A stretch of DNA of 21,068 nt. Origin: JABMRP01 sp964444795 (GTDB lineage: Bacteria > Planctomycetota > Planctomycetia > Pirellulales > Thermoguttaceae). Of this stretch, positions 1 to 7,743 are shown one piece after another; position 1 is the stretch's first letter; every line of letters starts with the position of its first letter. Below the pieces are notes generated by a model. It ran no database searches, was not told where the DNA came from, and saw only the letters and a list, made by a program, of their open reading frames with translations. The position numbers and the translations under genes are program-made. The DNA is taken from contig CAYUIQ010000163.1 of the NCBI GenBank assembly GCA_964444795.1, positions 1 through 21,068 of the forward strand, in the 5' to 3' direction.

Positions 1-66
1 GAGCCCCCAGCACGTTGCGATCTGGGTGCTCGTCGCTCGTTCCTCGCAACTCGACCCCTGGCACCC
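1..66 (+). repeat. Dispersed intergenic repeat, copy A
   Basis: The first bases hold a GC-rich stem (GAGCCCCCAG pairing imperfectly with CTGGGTGCTC) followed by a 32-base core at 35-66. That core matches 5479-5510 at 30 of 32 positions, and 5446-5472 carries an equivalent stem there. A partial inverted copy ends the window. The repeat lies in non-coding sequence each time, so it looks like a dispersed intergenic element. No coding potential was seen in it. The copy may extend left of the window. Confidence 0.7.
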
Positions 67-203
67 TCCCCGGAATCCCCTGATGGACCTTTCTTGGCGG
101 GACACGTCTTCTGAATCGCGCGCTTGACCGGACCATGGCGGCCGGGTATTGTCGGGAAGGACGTTGGTGACCTCATTCCCCACGGCAACTCAAGGAGCAA
201 ACC

Positions 204-986
204 ATGAAGTGCGTCACGAAACTCGCCGCGGTTACCCTGGTCTCGGTCTGTGCGGTCGGCTCGGTCCGGGCCGAGGAGAAACAGGCCGATTGGAAACCGC
301 TTTGGAATGGAAAAGACTTCGCCGGCTGGCACGAGATTGGTTCGGGCCAGTGGACGATCGAAGACGGGGCGATTGTCGGCCGGCACGAGCGATCCGACCC
401 GAAGTTCGGCCATCTGGTCACCGACAAGACCTACACCGACTTCACCGCCCGGCTGAAGTTCAAAACGATCAAGGGCAACAGCGGGTTCTACTTCCGCGTC
501 GACAAGCAAGGCTTCAGCGGCGTCGAGGGCTTTCAAGCCGAGATCGATCCCACCCACGACACGGGCGGACTCTACGACACGGGCGGCCGCGCCTGGGTCG
601 TCAAGCCGACCGCCGAAGAGTTCAAACGTTTCTTCAAGCCGCACCAGTGGAACGAAATGATCGTCACCGCCAAAGGGCGCAACGTCACGGTCCACGTCAA
701 CGGCGTCAAGACGGCCGACTTGACCAACGACCCGGGGCGCGTCAAAGGCCACATCGCCCTGCAACTGCACGGCGGCAATGAGATGCTGGTGATGTTTAAG
801 GATATCGAGATTCGGGAGAAGCAGGTAGATCGTTTAGCCCCGACTTGTGCCCGGCGTTTGGTGGTTTGGAACTGGATCGCTATTCATCGACCGTCTTCCC
901 CACCGGCGCCGTGCCGGTGGCTTGGTGGTTTGGCAACTACACGCCGGGTGCCACTGGCGTCCCGCCAGTGCTCCTTGGATGCGTAG
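204..986 (+). CDS. Secreted DUF1080 (3-keto-disaccharide hydrolase-like) protein with read-through tail
   Basis: This is a secreted DUF1080 protein, a concanavalin/LamG-like beta-sandwich family very common in Planctomycetota. Some members are annotated as 3-keto-disaccharide hydrolases, so a periplasmic sugar-derivative role is likely but unproven. Residues 1-23 form a signal peptide. The domain runs from about residue 28 (WKPLWNGKDFAGW) to DIEIREK at about residue 206, which is the usual end of the family. The start at 204 has AGGAG a few bases upstream. The last 54 residues are Arg/Pro/Trp-rich, do not resemble the family, and are encoded by intergenic repeat sequence. The stop at 984-986 lies inside an inverted-repeat unit. 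I infer that the native stop was lost and the frame now reads into the repeat. Domain call confident; tail probably not functional. Confidence 0.85.
   Translation: MKCVTKLAAVTLVSVCAVGSVRAEEKQADWKPLWNGKDFAGWHEIGSGQWTIEDGAIVGRHERSDPKFGHLVTDKTYTDFTARLKFKTIKGNSGFYFRVDKQGFSGVEGFQAEIDPTHDTGGLYDTGGRAWVVKPTAEEFKRFFKPHQWNEMIVTAKGRNVTVHVNGVKTADLTNDPGRVKGHIALQLHGGNEMLVMFKDIEIREKQVDRLAPTCARRLVVWNWIAIHRPSSPPAPCRWLGGLATTRRVPLASRQCSLDA
900..920. repeat. Short GC-rich hairpin
   Basis: CCACCGGC (900-907) and GCCGGTGG (913-920) form a perfect 8-bp stem with a 5-base loop. It sits just upstream of the 45-bp inverted-repeat unit and may belong to the same composite element. It has no T-tract, so it is not a convincing terminator. 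Confidence 0.5.
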
Positions 987-990
987 CTTG
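946..990 (+). repeat. 45-bp inverted-repeat unit, left copy
   Basis: This 45-base unit contains an internal palindrome (CACTGGC ... GCCAGTG). It is 38/45 identical to the reverse complement of 1142-1186, with no gaps. The two head-to-head copies flank about 150 bp without a credible gene, which resembles a REP/BIME pair or the ends of a small non-autonomous element. The stop codon of the upstream DUF1080 frame lies in this copy. Confidence 0.75.
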
Positions 991-1141
991 CATTCTGCCT
1001 GCCAAGAACAAATGCCCCCGCGACAATCAGCTCTATGGCTCGATATCCGATATGGGACGGATTTGCTCTTCTGGAGCCGCAGAGTGCTATCTCGGTTCAA
1101 GCCGATCAACTCGTACAGTGTGTCTTTGTCATTTCCACGTA

Positions 1142-1186
1142 CAAGCTACGGATCAAAGAAGCACTGGCAAAATGCCAGTGGCACCC
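1142..1186 (-). repeat. 45-bp inverted-repeat unit, right copy
   Basis: This is the inverted partner of 946-990, with seven mismatches in 45 aligned bases and none in the palindrome arms. It retains the internal palindrome with an AT-rich loop. It ends about 100 bp upstream of the start of the dihaem protein gene. Confidence 0.75.
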
Positions 1187-1284
1187 AACGAGTGCTGCGG
1201 CATTGCCTTCCGACGGGCCCCAATGTATGATCGCTGTTGGAGTTCCGTATCCACGCCCTCACGTCTGTCCCGAGGAGCCTTGCC

Positions 1285-4182
1285 ATGCTATGGCCATGTG
1301 GCCGTTTCGGCCTGTTGGGAGTGTCCCTTCTGCTGAGCGTTACCGTCGCGTCGATGGCTCGGGGCGAAACGCCAGCCGACACACGCCCCGTCATCAGCCC
1401 CCAGCAGATCGAAGCCGATTGGTTGCGGCAGGAAGAGGTGCGATGGCTGCCGCGAACGCCCCGATCGCGACCCGGGGTATCTCGGGCGGCAGTGACCGCG
1501 CGGCAGGATGCGGCCGGGGGAAATGACGGCGTGAAGGACGGGACCTACGGGTTTCACACCAACCAGGACGCCAAGCCCTGGTGGCAGGTCGATTTGGGTA
1601 CGGCGCTGCCGCTGGACAGGGTGGTGATCTACAACCGGTGTGACGGGAAGGTCGAATATCGCGCGGCGCGGTTGATTGTGCTGCTGTCGGCCGACGGCAA
1701 GACGTGGACCGAGCACTACCGGCACGACGGGGCGAGCTTCCTCGGCCAGACCGACGACAAGCCGCTGGTCGTTTCCGCCGCCGGCAAGACGGCCCGATTC
1801 GTTCGCGTGCAGTTGGCCGAGTCGCAGTATTTCCATCTCGACGAGGTCGAGGTTTATCGCACGGGCAGCGAGAAGAACGTGGCCGTGGGCCGACCCGCCG
1901 ATCAATCGAGCGCCAGTCAGTGGTCGCGCAACAGTCTGCCGCCGACTGCCATAGCCGAAGCAGATTCGCCCAAGATACCCGCCGCCGCGTATCGGGTCGA
2001 AGAGGCAATCGAGCACGGTTTGGCGCTGGCTGCCGATCTGACCGTCCGGGGTGTACACGTCGAGAGCCATGTACGCACGTTGCGGGAAATCTCCGCAAAA
2101 CTGCCGGAAAACCCGCCGACGGAAACGCGCCGCAAGCTGTATCTCGAAGCCCGGTGGACCGTGCGCCGAATGGCGTTGGCTAACCCGCTGTTGGACTTCG
2201 ACGACCTGCTGTTCGTCAAACGCGTGCCGGGCACGTTTACGCACATGTCCGACCAATACTACGGCTGGTGGTCGCGTCCCTGCGGCGGTTTGTGTGTGCT
2301 GGAGGACTTTAAGACCGACAATCCCCGGCTGCGATGTTTGACGGAAGATTTCGAGCCGGGTAGCGTGCTTCGGCCCGACCTTTCGCACGACGGCACCCGG
2401 GTGGTGTTCGCTTACTGCAAGTATTATCCCGGCCTGCGAGCCGAGCCCGACAAGCTGAACAAGGAGAATGTGCCGGAAGACGCCTTCTATCAGCTCTACG
2501 AGATGAGCCTCGACGGCAGCGGCGTGCGGCGGTTGACGCGGGGGAAATACGACAGTTTTGACGGCCGGTATTTGCCCAGCGGCGAGATCGTGTTCCTTTC
2601 GACTCGGCGGGGACAACAGGTGCGCTACGAGCGGTCGTCCGATCGGGCGGATGTCGACGGCGCGGCGCCCGACTGCTACGTTCGTTGCGGTGGCGGGCCG
2701 TCGCGGCCGGTGGCCGTGTATACGCTCCACACGATGGCGGCCGACGGTTCCAACCTGCGGCCGATCTCGCCGTTCGAGATGTTCGAGTGGACCCCCAGTG
2801 TCGATCACGACGGGCGAATCCTCTACGCCCGATGGGATTACGTCGATCGCCACAACATGCCCTACATGAGCCTCTGGTCGACCATGCCCGACGGGACGGG
2901 CGCCAAGGCCGTCTTCGGCAACTTCACGCGAAACCCCCATTGCGTGTTCGAAGCCCGGCCGATCCCCGGCTCGACGAAGCTGATCTTCACCGCCTCGGGC
3001 CACCACGCCAACACGGGCGGAAGCTTGGTGCTGTTGGACACGAGTAGGGGGATCGACGGCGACGCGCCCATGACGCGGCTGACGCCCGAGGTGGGCTTCC
3101 CCGAGACCGAGGGCTGGTCGAAGAGCTACTTCGCCAACCCCTATCCGCTGGCCGAGGAACATTACCTCGTGGCCTGGAGCGATAAGGAGATGATCGGCTG
3201 GCCCGGTCCGCCCGAGCCGGTCAACGCACACGGGGTCTACCTCTTCGACACGTTTGGCAACCTGGAGTTGATCTATCGCGATCCGACGATTTCGAGCATG
3301 ACGCCGCTGCCGATTCGCCCTCGGGCAGTGCCCTTTGAGGTGGCTTCGGTCGTCGCGGCCGACGCCCCGGAGGAAGCCCGGATGCTGGTGGCCGACGTGT
3401 ATCAGGGGCTACCGACGATTCCCCGGGGCACGATCCGCAAGTTGCGTCTGGTGGGTGTGCCGGCCAAAACGCACCCGACGATGAACTCGCCCGTGCTGGG
3501 CGTAACGCGCGACGACCCGGGCAAGTTTGTCTTGGGCACCGTGCCGGTCGAGGCGGACGGTTCGGCCTGGTTCCACGTACCGGCCGGCGTGACATTGTTC
3601 ATGCAGGCGCTCGACGAGCGGGGGATCGCCGTGCAGACGATGCGCAGTGCCGCGTACCTGCAACCGGGGGAAACACACACCTGTGTCGGCTGCCACGAAC
3701 CGCGTCACACGGCCCCGCCCAACCGTCTTCCGTCGGCCGCCTGGCGCGAGCCCTCGCCGATCACGCCGGGTCCGGAAGGTTCCTGGCCGTTGGATTTCCA
3801 GACACTGGTGCAGCCCGTACTTCAGCAACACTGCGTCGAGTGTCACCGCCCGGGCACCAAGGGCGAGAAGTTCGATCTGACGGCCGCTCGTTCGTACGAC
3901 TCGTTGATCGGCTACGGCAAGCCGAGCCTTCGCGACCACGTCATGGCCCGGTACAACGAAGGCCGCTCGAAGGCCGGCGAGTGTGCGGCGCAAAGAAGTC
4001 CGGTCCTTGCGTTGATCGAGAAGGGTCACTACGACGTGGCGCTGGACGACGACGCCCACCGGCGTCTCACCACCTGGATGGACACCTACGGCTACCGCAC
4101 CGGTTCGTTCGACGCCGCCCAGCAGGAGCAGCTACGCGAACTCCGCCGCCGGTTGTCCGGAATACTGGCGGAATCGAGGTAG
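1285..4182 (+). CDS. Secreted discoidin-domain / HzsA-like dihaem c-type cytochrome
   Basis: This 965-residue exported protein starts with a signal peptide (about residues 1-28, ending ASMARGE). An F5/8 type C (discoidin) carbohydrate-binding-like domain follows at about 70-195, with the family-type core WWQVDLG. The long middle region has WD/TolB-like propeller repeats (for example LSHDGTRVVFAY and DGRYLPSGEIVF) and resembles the middle domain of hydrazine synthase alpha (HzsA) homologues. The C-terminus carries two haem c sites, CVGCH at 800-804 and CVECH at 850-854. I chose the ATG at 1285 because GAGGAG lies 7 bases upstream; the longer frame begins with TTG at 1237 and has no signal-peptide logic. 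HzsA-like proteins are widespread in planctomycetes that do not perform anammox, so hydrazine synthesis should not be assumed. A periplasmic redox or substrate-binding role is inferred. Confidence 0.85.
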   Translation: MLWPCGRFGLLGVSLLLSVTVASMARGETPADTRPVISPQQIEADWLRQEEVRWLPRTPRSRPGVSRAAVTARQDAAGGNDGVKDGTYGFHTNQDAKPWWQVDLGTALPLDRVVIYNRCDGKVEYRAARLIVLLSADGKTWTEHYRHDGASFLGQTDDKPLVVSAAGKTARFVRVQLAESQYFHLDEVEVYRTGSEKNVAVGRPADQSSASQWSRNSLPPTAIAEADSPKIPAAAYRVEEAIEHGLALAADLTVRGVHVESHVRTLREISAKLPENPPTETRRKLYLEARWTVRRMALANPLLDFDDLLFVKRVPGTFTHMSDQYYGWWSRPCGGLCVLEDFKTDNPRLRCLTEDFEPGSVLRPDLSHDGTRVVFAYCKYYPGLRAEPDKLNKENVPEDAFYQLYEMSLDGSGVRRLTRGKYDSFDGRYLPSGEIVFLSTRRGQQVRYERSSDRADVDGAAPDCYVRCGGGPSRPVAVYTLHTMAADGSNLRPISPFEMFEWTPSVDHDGRILYARWDYVDRHNMPYMSLWSTMPDGTGAKAVFGNFTRNPHCVFEARPIPGSTKLIFTASGHHANTGGSLVLLDTSRGIDGDAPMTRLTPEVGFPETEGWSKSYFANPYPLAEEHYLVAWSDKEMIGWPGPPEPVNAHGVYLFDTFGNLELIYRDPTISSMTPLPIRPRAVPFEVASVVAADAPEEARMLVADVYQGLPTIPRGTIRKLRLVGVPAKTHPTMNSPVLGVTRDDPGKFVLGTVPVEADGSAWFHVPAGVTLFMQALDERGIAVQTMRSAAYLQPGETHTCVGCHEPRHTAPPNRLPSAAWREPSPITPGPEGSWPLDFQTLVQPVLQQHCVECHRPGTKGEKFDLTAARSYDSLIGYGKPSLRDHVMARYNEGRSKAGECAAQRSPVLALIEKGHYDVALDDDAHRRLTTWMDTYGYRTGSFDAAQQEQLRELRRRLSGILAESR

Positions 4183-4187
4183 CGATT

Positions 4188-4484
4188 TCAGTGTAGGTAA
4201 CGTTCGATGTCCATGGTGCCATGAAAGATGCCGAGGATCTCGACGCGTTCTTCTTTCCTGAGAAGGTAGGCAATTCGGTAATGACCGTAGAGGATTTCCC
4301 GAACTTCGCGGTCGGTAATTGGCTGAAAGCGTTGCCCCAAACGAGGATGCGTTTGAAGCAGTTGGACCTTCTGGTATATTCCGGAAACCACCTTGTGCGC
4401 GGCCGTGGGACGATCCCCGGCGATATAGTCGTGGATGTCCTCAAGACAACGAGCGGCCTCAAGTGTCCAGACTATTTCTGCCAC
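4188..4484 (-). CDS. parE: ParE/RelE-family toxin
   Basis: This 98-residue protein looks like a type II toxin of the ParE/RelE superfamily. It has the N-terminal A-x-x-C-L-E-D-I-x-D-Y-I helix, the HPRLGQRF turn, a central EILYGHYRIAYLL strand and a C-terminal VEILGIFHG strand. Superfamily members block gyrase (ParE) or cleave mRNA (RelE); the sequence does not tell which. It starts at GTG 4484, inside the last codons of the antitoxin gene, so the two genes overlap by 13 bases and are translationally coupled, antitoxin first. Its stop lies only 5 bases from the end of the convergent dihaem gene. The family call is confident; the target is not. Confidence 0.85.
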   Translation of the reverse strand: MAEIVWTLEAARCLEDIHDYIAGDRPTAAHKVVSGIYQKVQLLQTHPRLGQRFQPITDREVREILYGHYRIAYLLRKEERVEILGIFHGTMDIERYLH

Positions 4485-4657
4485 GAGTCCATCTTTCTTT
4501 TCATCTCGTCGTCGGATAGAGTTCGACCGGCGTCTGAATCGTCCAGGCCTCGCTGCACCATGCGGGCAAATGCGAGTTCGCGAAGAATCTCGTCGTAGCT
4601 GCTGTCATCGGGTTGCCGTCCGATGATATCGATCATGGCCTCTTTTGCCGAAGACAT
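4472..4657 (-). CDS. ParD-like antitoxin
   Basis: This 61-residue acidic, helical protein sits directly upstream of the ParE-like toxin and overlaps it. Antitoxins of this small type (SYDEILRELAFARMVQRGL core) bind and neutralise the toxin and usually repress their own promoter. AAGGGGAAT precedes the ATG at 4657. No ribbon-helix-helix motif is obvious, so the DNA-binding class is unclear. The call rests on position, size and coupling more than on sequence. Confidence 0.75.
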   Translation of the reverse strand: MSSAKEAMIDIIGRQPDDSSYDEILRELAFARMVQRGLDDSDAGRTLSDDEMKRKMDSWQK

Positions 4658-4813
4658 GGAATTCCCCTTGATTCAGTTCGCCCAACGGTTTTCTGGCCGA
4701 CAAGATGCCAGCGAGCGTGGCACTTGTGTCCATTCTACCGCTACCCGGCGGTCGCGGGAAGCGCGGTTGTCAGAAAGACAAACGCGGCTTCAGCCGGTAC
4801 CCTCCGCTACTTG

Positions 4814-5374
4814 CTACTTCTTCGACTCACTCGCCTCCGGGGCCGGTTTCTGCTCGACCTCCAGCAGCTTGCCGGTCTGCTTGTCCCAGCGGACCATGCG
4901 GCGTTTGAGGCGATGCGAGCCGTGACAATCGGTGCAGACGAGTTCCTTCGGGGCCAGCTTCGACAGGTCGCGTTCTTGCCATCGGGCGATCACGTCGGTG
5001 GCCGATACGTCGTGCATGTCGTGACAATCCTGGCAGCAGGCGTTGATCTTGGCGCGCGGGTACATAACTTCCGGCGGCGTGATGTTGTCTTCGTCGTCGC
5101 GGTGGGCAAACGACTTGCCGTGACAGTCGATGCAGCCGACGTCCTCGACGCCGTGGCTGACCACCAGTTCCTCCTCCTGATAGTTGTCGTGGCAGACGTA
5201 GCAGGACTGGTTGTCGGCCTTCATCTTCGGCTTTTCGGCCGGGGCCTCGGGGAGTTTCTCGTCGAGAAAGCCTTCCAGCGACAGCGGCGGCGCGGCCAGG
5301 ACACGGTTGTAGAAATACCCCAGTGCCGCGGCCGCAACCGACAACAACAACAAACAAGCGGCGGACTTCCTCAT
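4814..5374 (-). CDS. Exported tetrahaem cytochrome c
   Basis: This 186-residue protein has an N-terminal signal or anchor helix (about residues 4-22) and four haem c sites: CYVCH (58-62), CIDCH (81-85), CQDCH (114-118) and CTDCH (147-151). Many other His residues could act as distal ligands. Spacing and size fit small NapC/NrfH-like or cytochrome c3-like multihaem carriers, so a periplasmic electron-shuttle role is likely. The C-terminus is a charged tail. GGGAGAA precedes the ATG. It lies about 150 bp downstream of the aldo/keto-reductase-like gene on the same strand, separated by a repeat copy, so co-transcription is possible but not shown. Haem count is seen directly; redox partner unknown. 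Confidence 0.88.
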   Translation of the reverse strand: MRKSAACLLLLSVAAAALGYFYNRVLAAPPLSLEGFLDEKLPEAPAEKPKMKADNQSCYVCHDNYQEEELVVSHGVEDVGCIDCHGKSFAHRDDEDNITPPEVMYPRAKINACCQDCHDMHDVSATDVIARWQERDLSKLAPKELVCTDCHGSHRLKRRMVRWDKQTGKLLEVEQKPAPEASESKK

Positions 5375-5445
5375 CGGATTCTCCCAGATCTTCTTTGCGC
5401 CACCCCGTGGCGAAAACCGCGGATGAGTGGCTGGGGTTGAGCCGC

Positions 5446-5510
5446 GCCCCCCCAGTGTCTTACTTCTGGGGGCTCGATGCTCGTTCCTCGCATCTCGACC
5501 CCAGGCACCC
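5446..5510 (+). repeat. Dispersed intergenic repeat, copy B
   Basis: CCCCCAG (5449-5455) and CTGGGGG (5466-5472) form a stem. A 32-base core at 5479-5510 follows and is 30/32 identical to 35-66. It fills most of the gap between the AKR-like gene and the tetrahaem cytochrome gene. Confidence 0.7.
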
Positions 5511-5524
5511 GATAACCCGGCGGG

Positions 5525-6736
5525 TCAGACCACGTTCCAGTCGTTCAACCAACGATAATGGTACGGCATCTTGGCGAACGCGCGGTCGGTGGCGGCGTCC
5601 AGTTCGGCCTGCTCTTTGACGTCCAGCGCCCGGCGCTGCAGCACGGCCATGGCCACGTTGTCGACCTGCTCGGCGTTGATCATGCCGGGGATCGGGGCCG
5701 TAATCACCGGGTTGGTCAGGATCGAGCGAATGGTCAATCGCGCGATCTTGTTGTCCGCTTCCTGGTTCGGGTTGCCCGGCGAACTATCGCCGGTGAACAT
5801 CGAACCGCTGGCAAACGGCTTGATGCCGAACCAGGCCACGTCGGCCTTCTTCATCGCGTACCAGAGGCTGTTTTCCCAGGAGTCGTCTTTCATCTTGCCC
5901 AGGTAGACCCGCGGGTTGCCTTCCTCCGACGCGTCGACCTTGGTGCCGGCCATCCGCGTCTTGGCCGTGTAGGGCGTAACGATCACGTCGAAGATGTCGG
6001 GATGATCGGTGATCCACTTCTTGATGTGCGGCCGGTCGTGCGACGAGATGCCGGTACGCCGCGCGCGGCCGGTCTTCTTGGCCCAGGCCAGCGCCTCGCA
6101 CATCTCTTCCATCTCGTAGTCTTCGTGGCGGCCGCTCTGCTCGTGGCAGGTGATCCGCCAGACGTCGACGTATTCCAGGCCCGTCTTCTTGAAGCCGTTG
6201 TCGATCGCCTGCTTGAGCATCTTGGTGATCCAGCCCGGGGGCATCGGCTTGCCTGCCTTCTTCGCCTTCGAGGCCCGGCCGCTGAGCCCGCGCATCTCTT
6301 CCTGATACCAGGAGAAGCCGAGGTGCATCTTGTCGCGCCGGCCTTTCAGCGCCTTGGCGTACATGATGACTTCCTGCACGGTGCAGGCGTCGATGTAATT
6401 GATCCCCCGCTCGATGCACTGGGTGACCACGTCGTAGCGGTTCTTCTCGAACGCGGGATCGTCGAGTTTCGCCCCGAGCCAACTTTTGCCCTGGAACAAG
6501 CCGGGCACCATTTTGTCGACCCGTTTCCAGTGACCGCCGAGGCAGACGGCCGAGATCATCCACTCGGTCTTGCCGGCGCGGCGATATTCCATCTGTTCGT
6601 TGTAGTTGACGATGCCGTCGGTCTTCTCCTTGGTGACGTTCCCGGCGTAGACGATCCGGTTGGCCATCATCCCTCCGGCCAGTCCGGCAGCCCCGGTCTG
6701 AACGAACTGCCGCCGCGTCAAGTGATTCTCAGCCAT
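5525..6736 (-). CDS. Tat-exported aldo/keto-reductase-fold protein, catalytic tetrad apparently degenerate
   Basis: This 403-residue protein carries a twin-arginine signal (LTRRQFVQTGAAGLAGG, Arg8-Arg9), so it is probably exported folded. The body follows the aldo/keto reductase barrel: GINYIDACT at 111-119, LKGRRDKMHLGFSW at 130-143, GLEYVDVWRITCHEQ at 186-200, and a C-terminal ITAPIPGM cofactor-loop-like segment. Active AKRs use an Asp-Tyr-Lys-His tetrad. Asp116 is present, but no Tyr follows at the usual spacing, the Lys position reads Phe/Ser (141-142), and the His position reads Thr196, with His198 nearby. The protein may be a non-classical or cofactor-binding relative. GGAG lies 8 bases before the ATG at 6736. 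Fold confident, chemistry uncertain. Confidence 0.85.
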   Translation of the reverse strand: MAENHLTRRQFVQTGAAGLAGGMMANRIVYAGNVTKEKTDGIVNYNEQMEYRRAGKTEWMISAVCLGGHWKRVDKMVPGLFQGKSWLGAKLDDPAFEKNRYDVVTQCIERGINYIDACTVQEVIMYAKALKGRRDKMHLGFSWYQEEMRGLSGRASKAKKAGKPMPPGWITKMLKQAIDNGFKKTGLEYVDVWRITCHEQSGRHEDYEMEEMCEALAWAKKTGRARRTGISSHDRPHIKKWITDHPDIFDVIVTPYTAKTRMAGTKVDASEEGNPRVYLGKMKDDSWENSLWYAMKKADVAWFGIKPFASGSMFTGDSSPGNPNQEADNKIARLTIRSILTNPVITAPIPGMINAEQVDNVAMAVLQRRALDVKEQAELDAATDRAFAKMPYHYRWLNDWNVV

Positions 6737-7016
6737 GAAAACACTCCTTTGATATGGTGGAAGGCGTGAAAGATGGTTGTTGCGTTAGGCTCTACGGGCG
6801 CAGCTATTTTGTTCCTTTCAGACTAACCATAAGCGGGCTCGTTTGTCAAGAGAATCGCTCCGGACAACCCGGACGGGGAGTTTCTTCGAAACGATCGCCA
6901 CGACAAACACGAGAAGACACGAGAAGGGGTTCTCTTTTTGTGGCTTTTGGTGTTTCTCATGGCAATGAAACCCCAGCGACGAAACGCCGCGAGCCGGGCA
7001 GAGATGCGCCACGCCC
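6737..7016. other. Intergenic spacer
   Basis: This is a spacer of about 280 bases between the AKR-like gene and the end of the broken gene at 7017. It holds a CACGAGAAGACACGAGAAG-type direct repeat (about 6909-6927) and a purine/pyrimidine-skewed stretch to about 6960. No gene, terminator or promoter could be supported. Confidence 0.4.
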
Positions 7017-7541
7017 TCAGCAGGACGGCGCCGGCTCGTCCGCCTGCTTCGTCTGCGTCGGTATGATCCCCTTGAGAGCTTCGAACGCGTCATGATCGTA
7101 CAGGTAATGCGGTACGGAGATCTTTGCCTGGAAGCCGAATCGCGTTTGACACTTTACAACGGCTTTCCGCTCCGTGACGCGGCAGTCATCGCCATCGATC
7201 GTCGAGATGGGGAGGGACGTGAGGGGACCCGATCCACCATAGGCGAAGTGATCCTCCCCGATCTCAATCGTCCTGTTGAGATGGGAATACCACTGGCTGG
7301 TGAGGCGGGTAGGAATAGCGGCATGAAAGCGGGAACAGAGAATTGAGAGATGTCACCCGGTTCGGTGATCGTTGAGATCCCCACGGTCCGTTGAATCGCG
7401 TGGTAGATCACGGTTGTCGGGTGACCGGCCTACTTCGCGGCCGTCACGGTCGTAGATTGGATCGCCCGGCCCCGGTGCATTCGCGGTATCGGATTTAAGA
7501 GCCTTCTTAACCGCCCTGGCAACATGTTTGAGCCAACCCAT
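7017..7541 (-). pseudogene. Interrupted gene of unknown function
   Basis: An ATG at 7541, with AGGGGG 8 bases upstream, opens a 62-codon frame (MGWLKHVARAVKKALKS..., a basic amphipathic N-terminus) that ends at TGA 7353-7355. The same frame then stays open for 111 codons to TGA at 7017-7019, with no ATG, GTG or TTG start. That second part reads as ordinary protein (WYSHLNRTIEIGEDHFAYGG, then KISVPHYLYDHDAFEALKG). Between about 7340 and 7420 a neighbouring frame also looks coding (VIYHAIQRTVGISTITEPGD), so a pair of compensating frameshifts could explain the junction as well as a simple nonsense mutation. I recognise no family. It belongs to the same low-GC stretch as the next two genes. Confidence 0.55.
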
Positions 7542-7743
7542 TCCCAAGCCCCCTAAAGTAAAGGTGAAGCCACATAACCATGTGAACCGATCCCGAACCG
7601 ATTCGACAAATACGATACGTTCTTGCAGAATAACGAACTCGATCACACGGGGAATTTACCGCACCAAATGACGCGGTGTCCAACACTTGTGTCTTGTTGC
7701 TCCCACTTGTTAGTCGGCATATTGGTCGGCTGGAGAGGCGCGA

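Noticed and set aside
1288..3231. Minus-strand open frame of 647 codons
   Set aside because: Antisense shadow of the dihaem gene in a GC-rich region; no domain, no ribosome-binding site.
5558..6769. Plus-strand open frame of 403 codons
   Set aside because: It is the exact antisense shadow of the Tat-signal AKR-like gene, and its Val/Gly/Asp-rich translation matches no family.
7092..7346. Plus-strand frame of 84 codons
   Set aside because: It is antisense to the protein-like minus frame that ends at 7017 and has no ribosome-binding site or recognisable motif.
7353..7355. In-frame TGA read as selenocysteine
   Set aside because: No SECIS-like hairpin was recognised, no known selenoprotein family matches, and neighbouring frames suggest indels instead.
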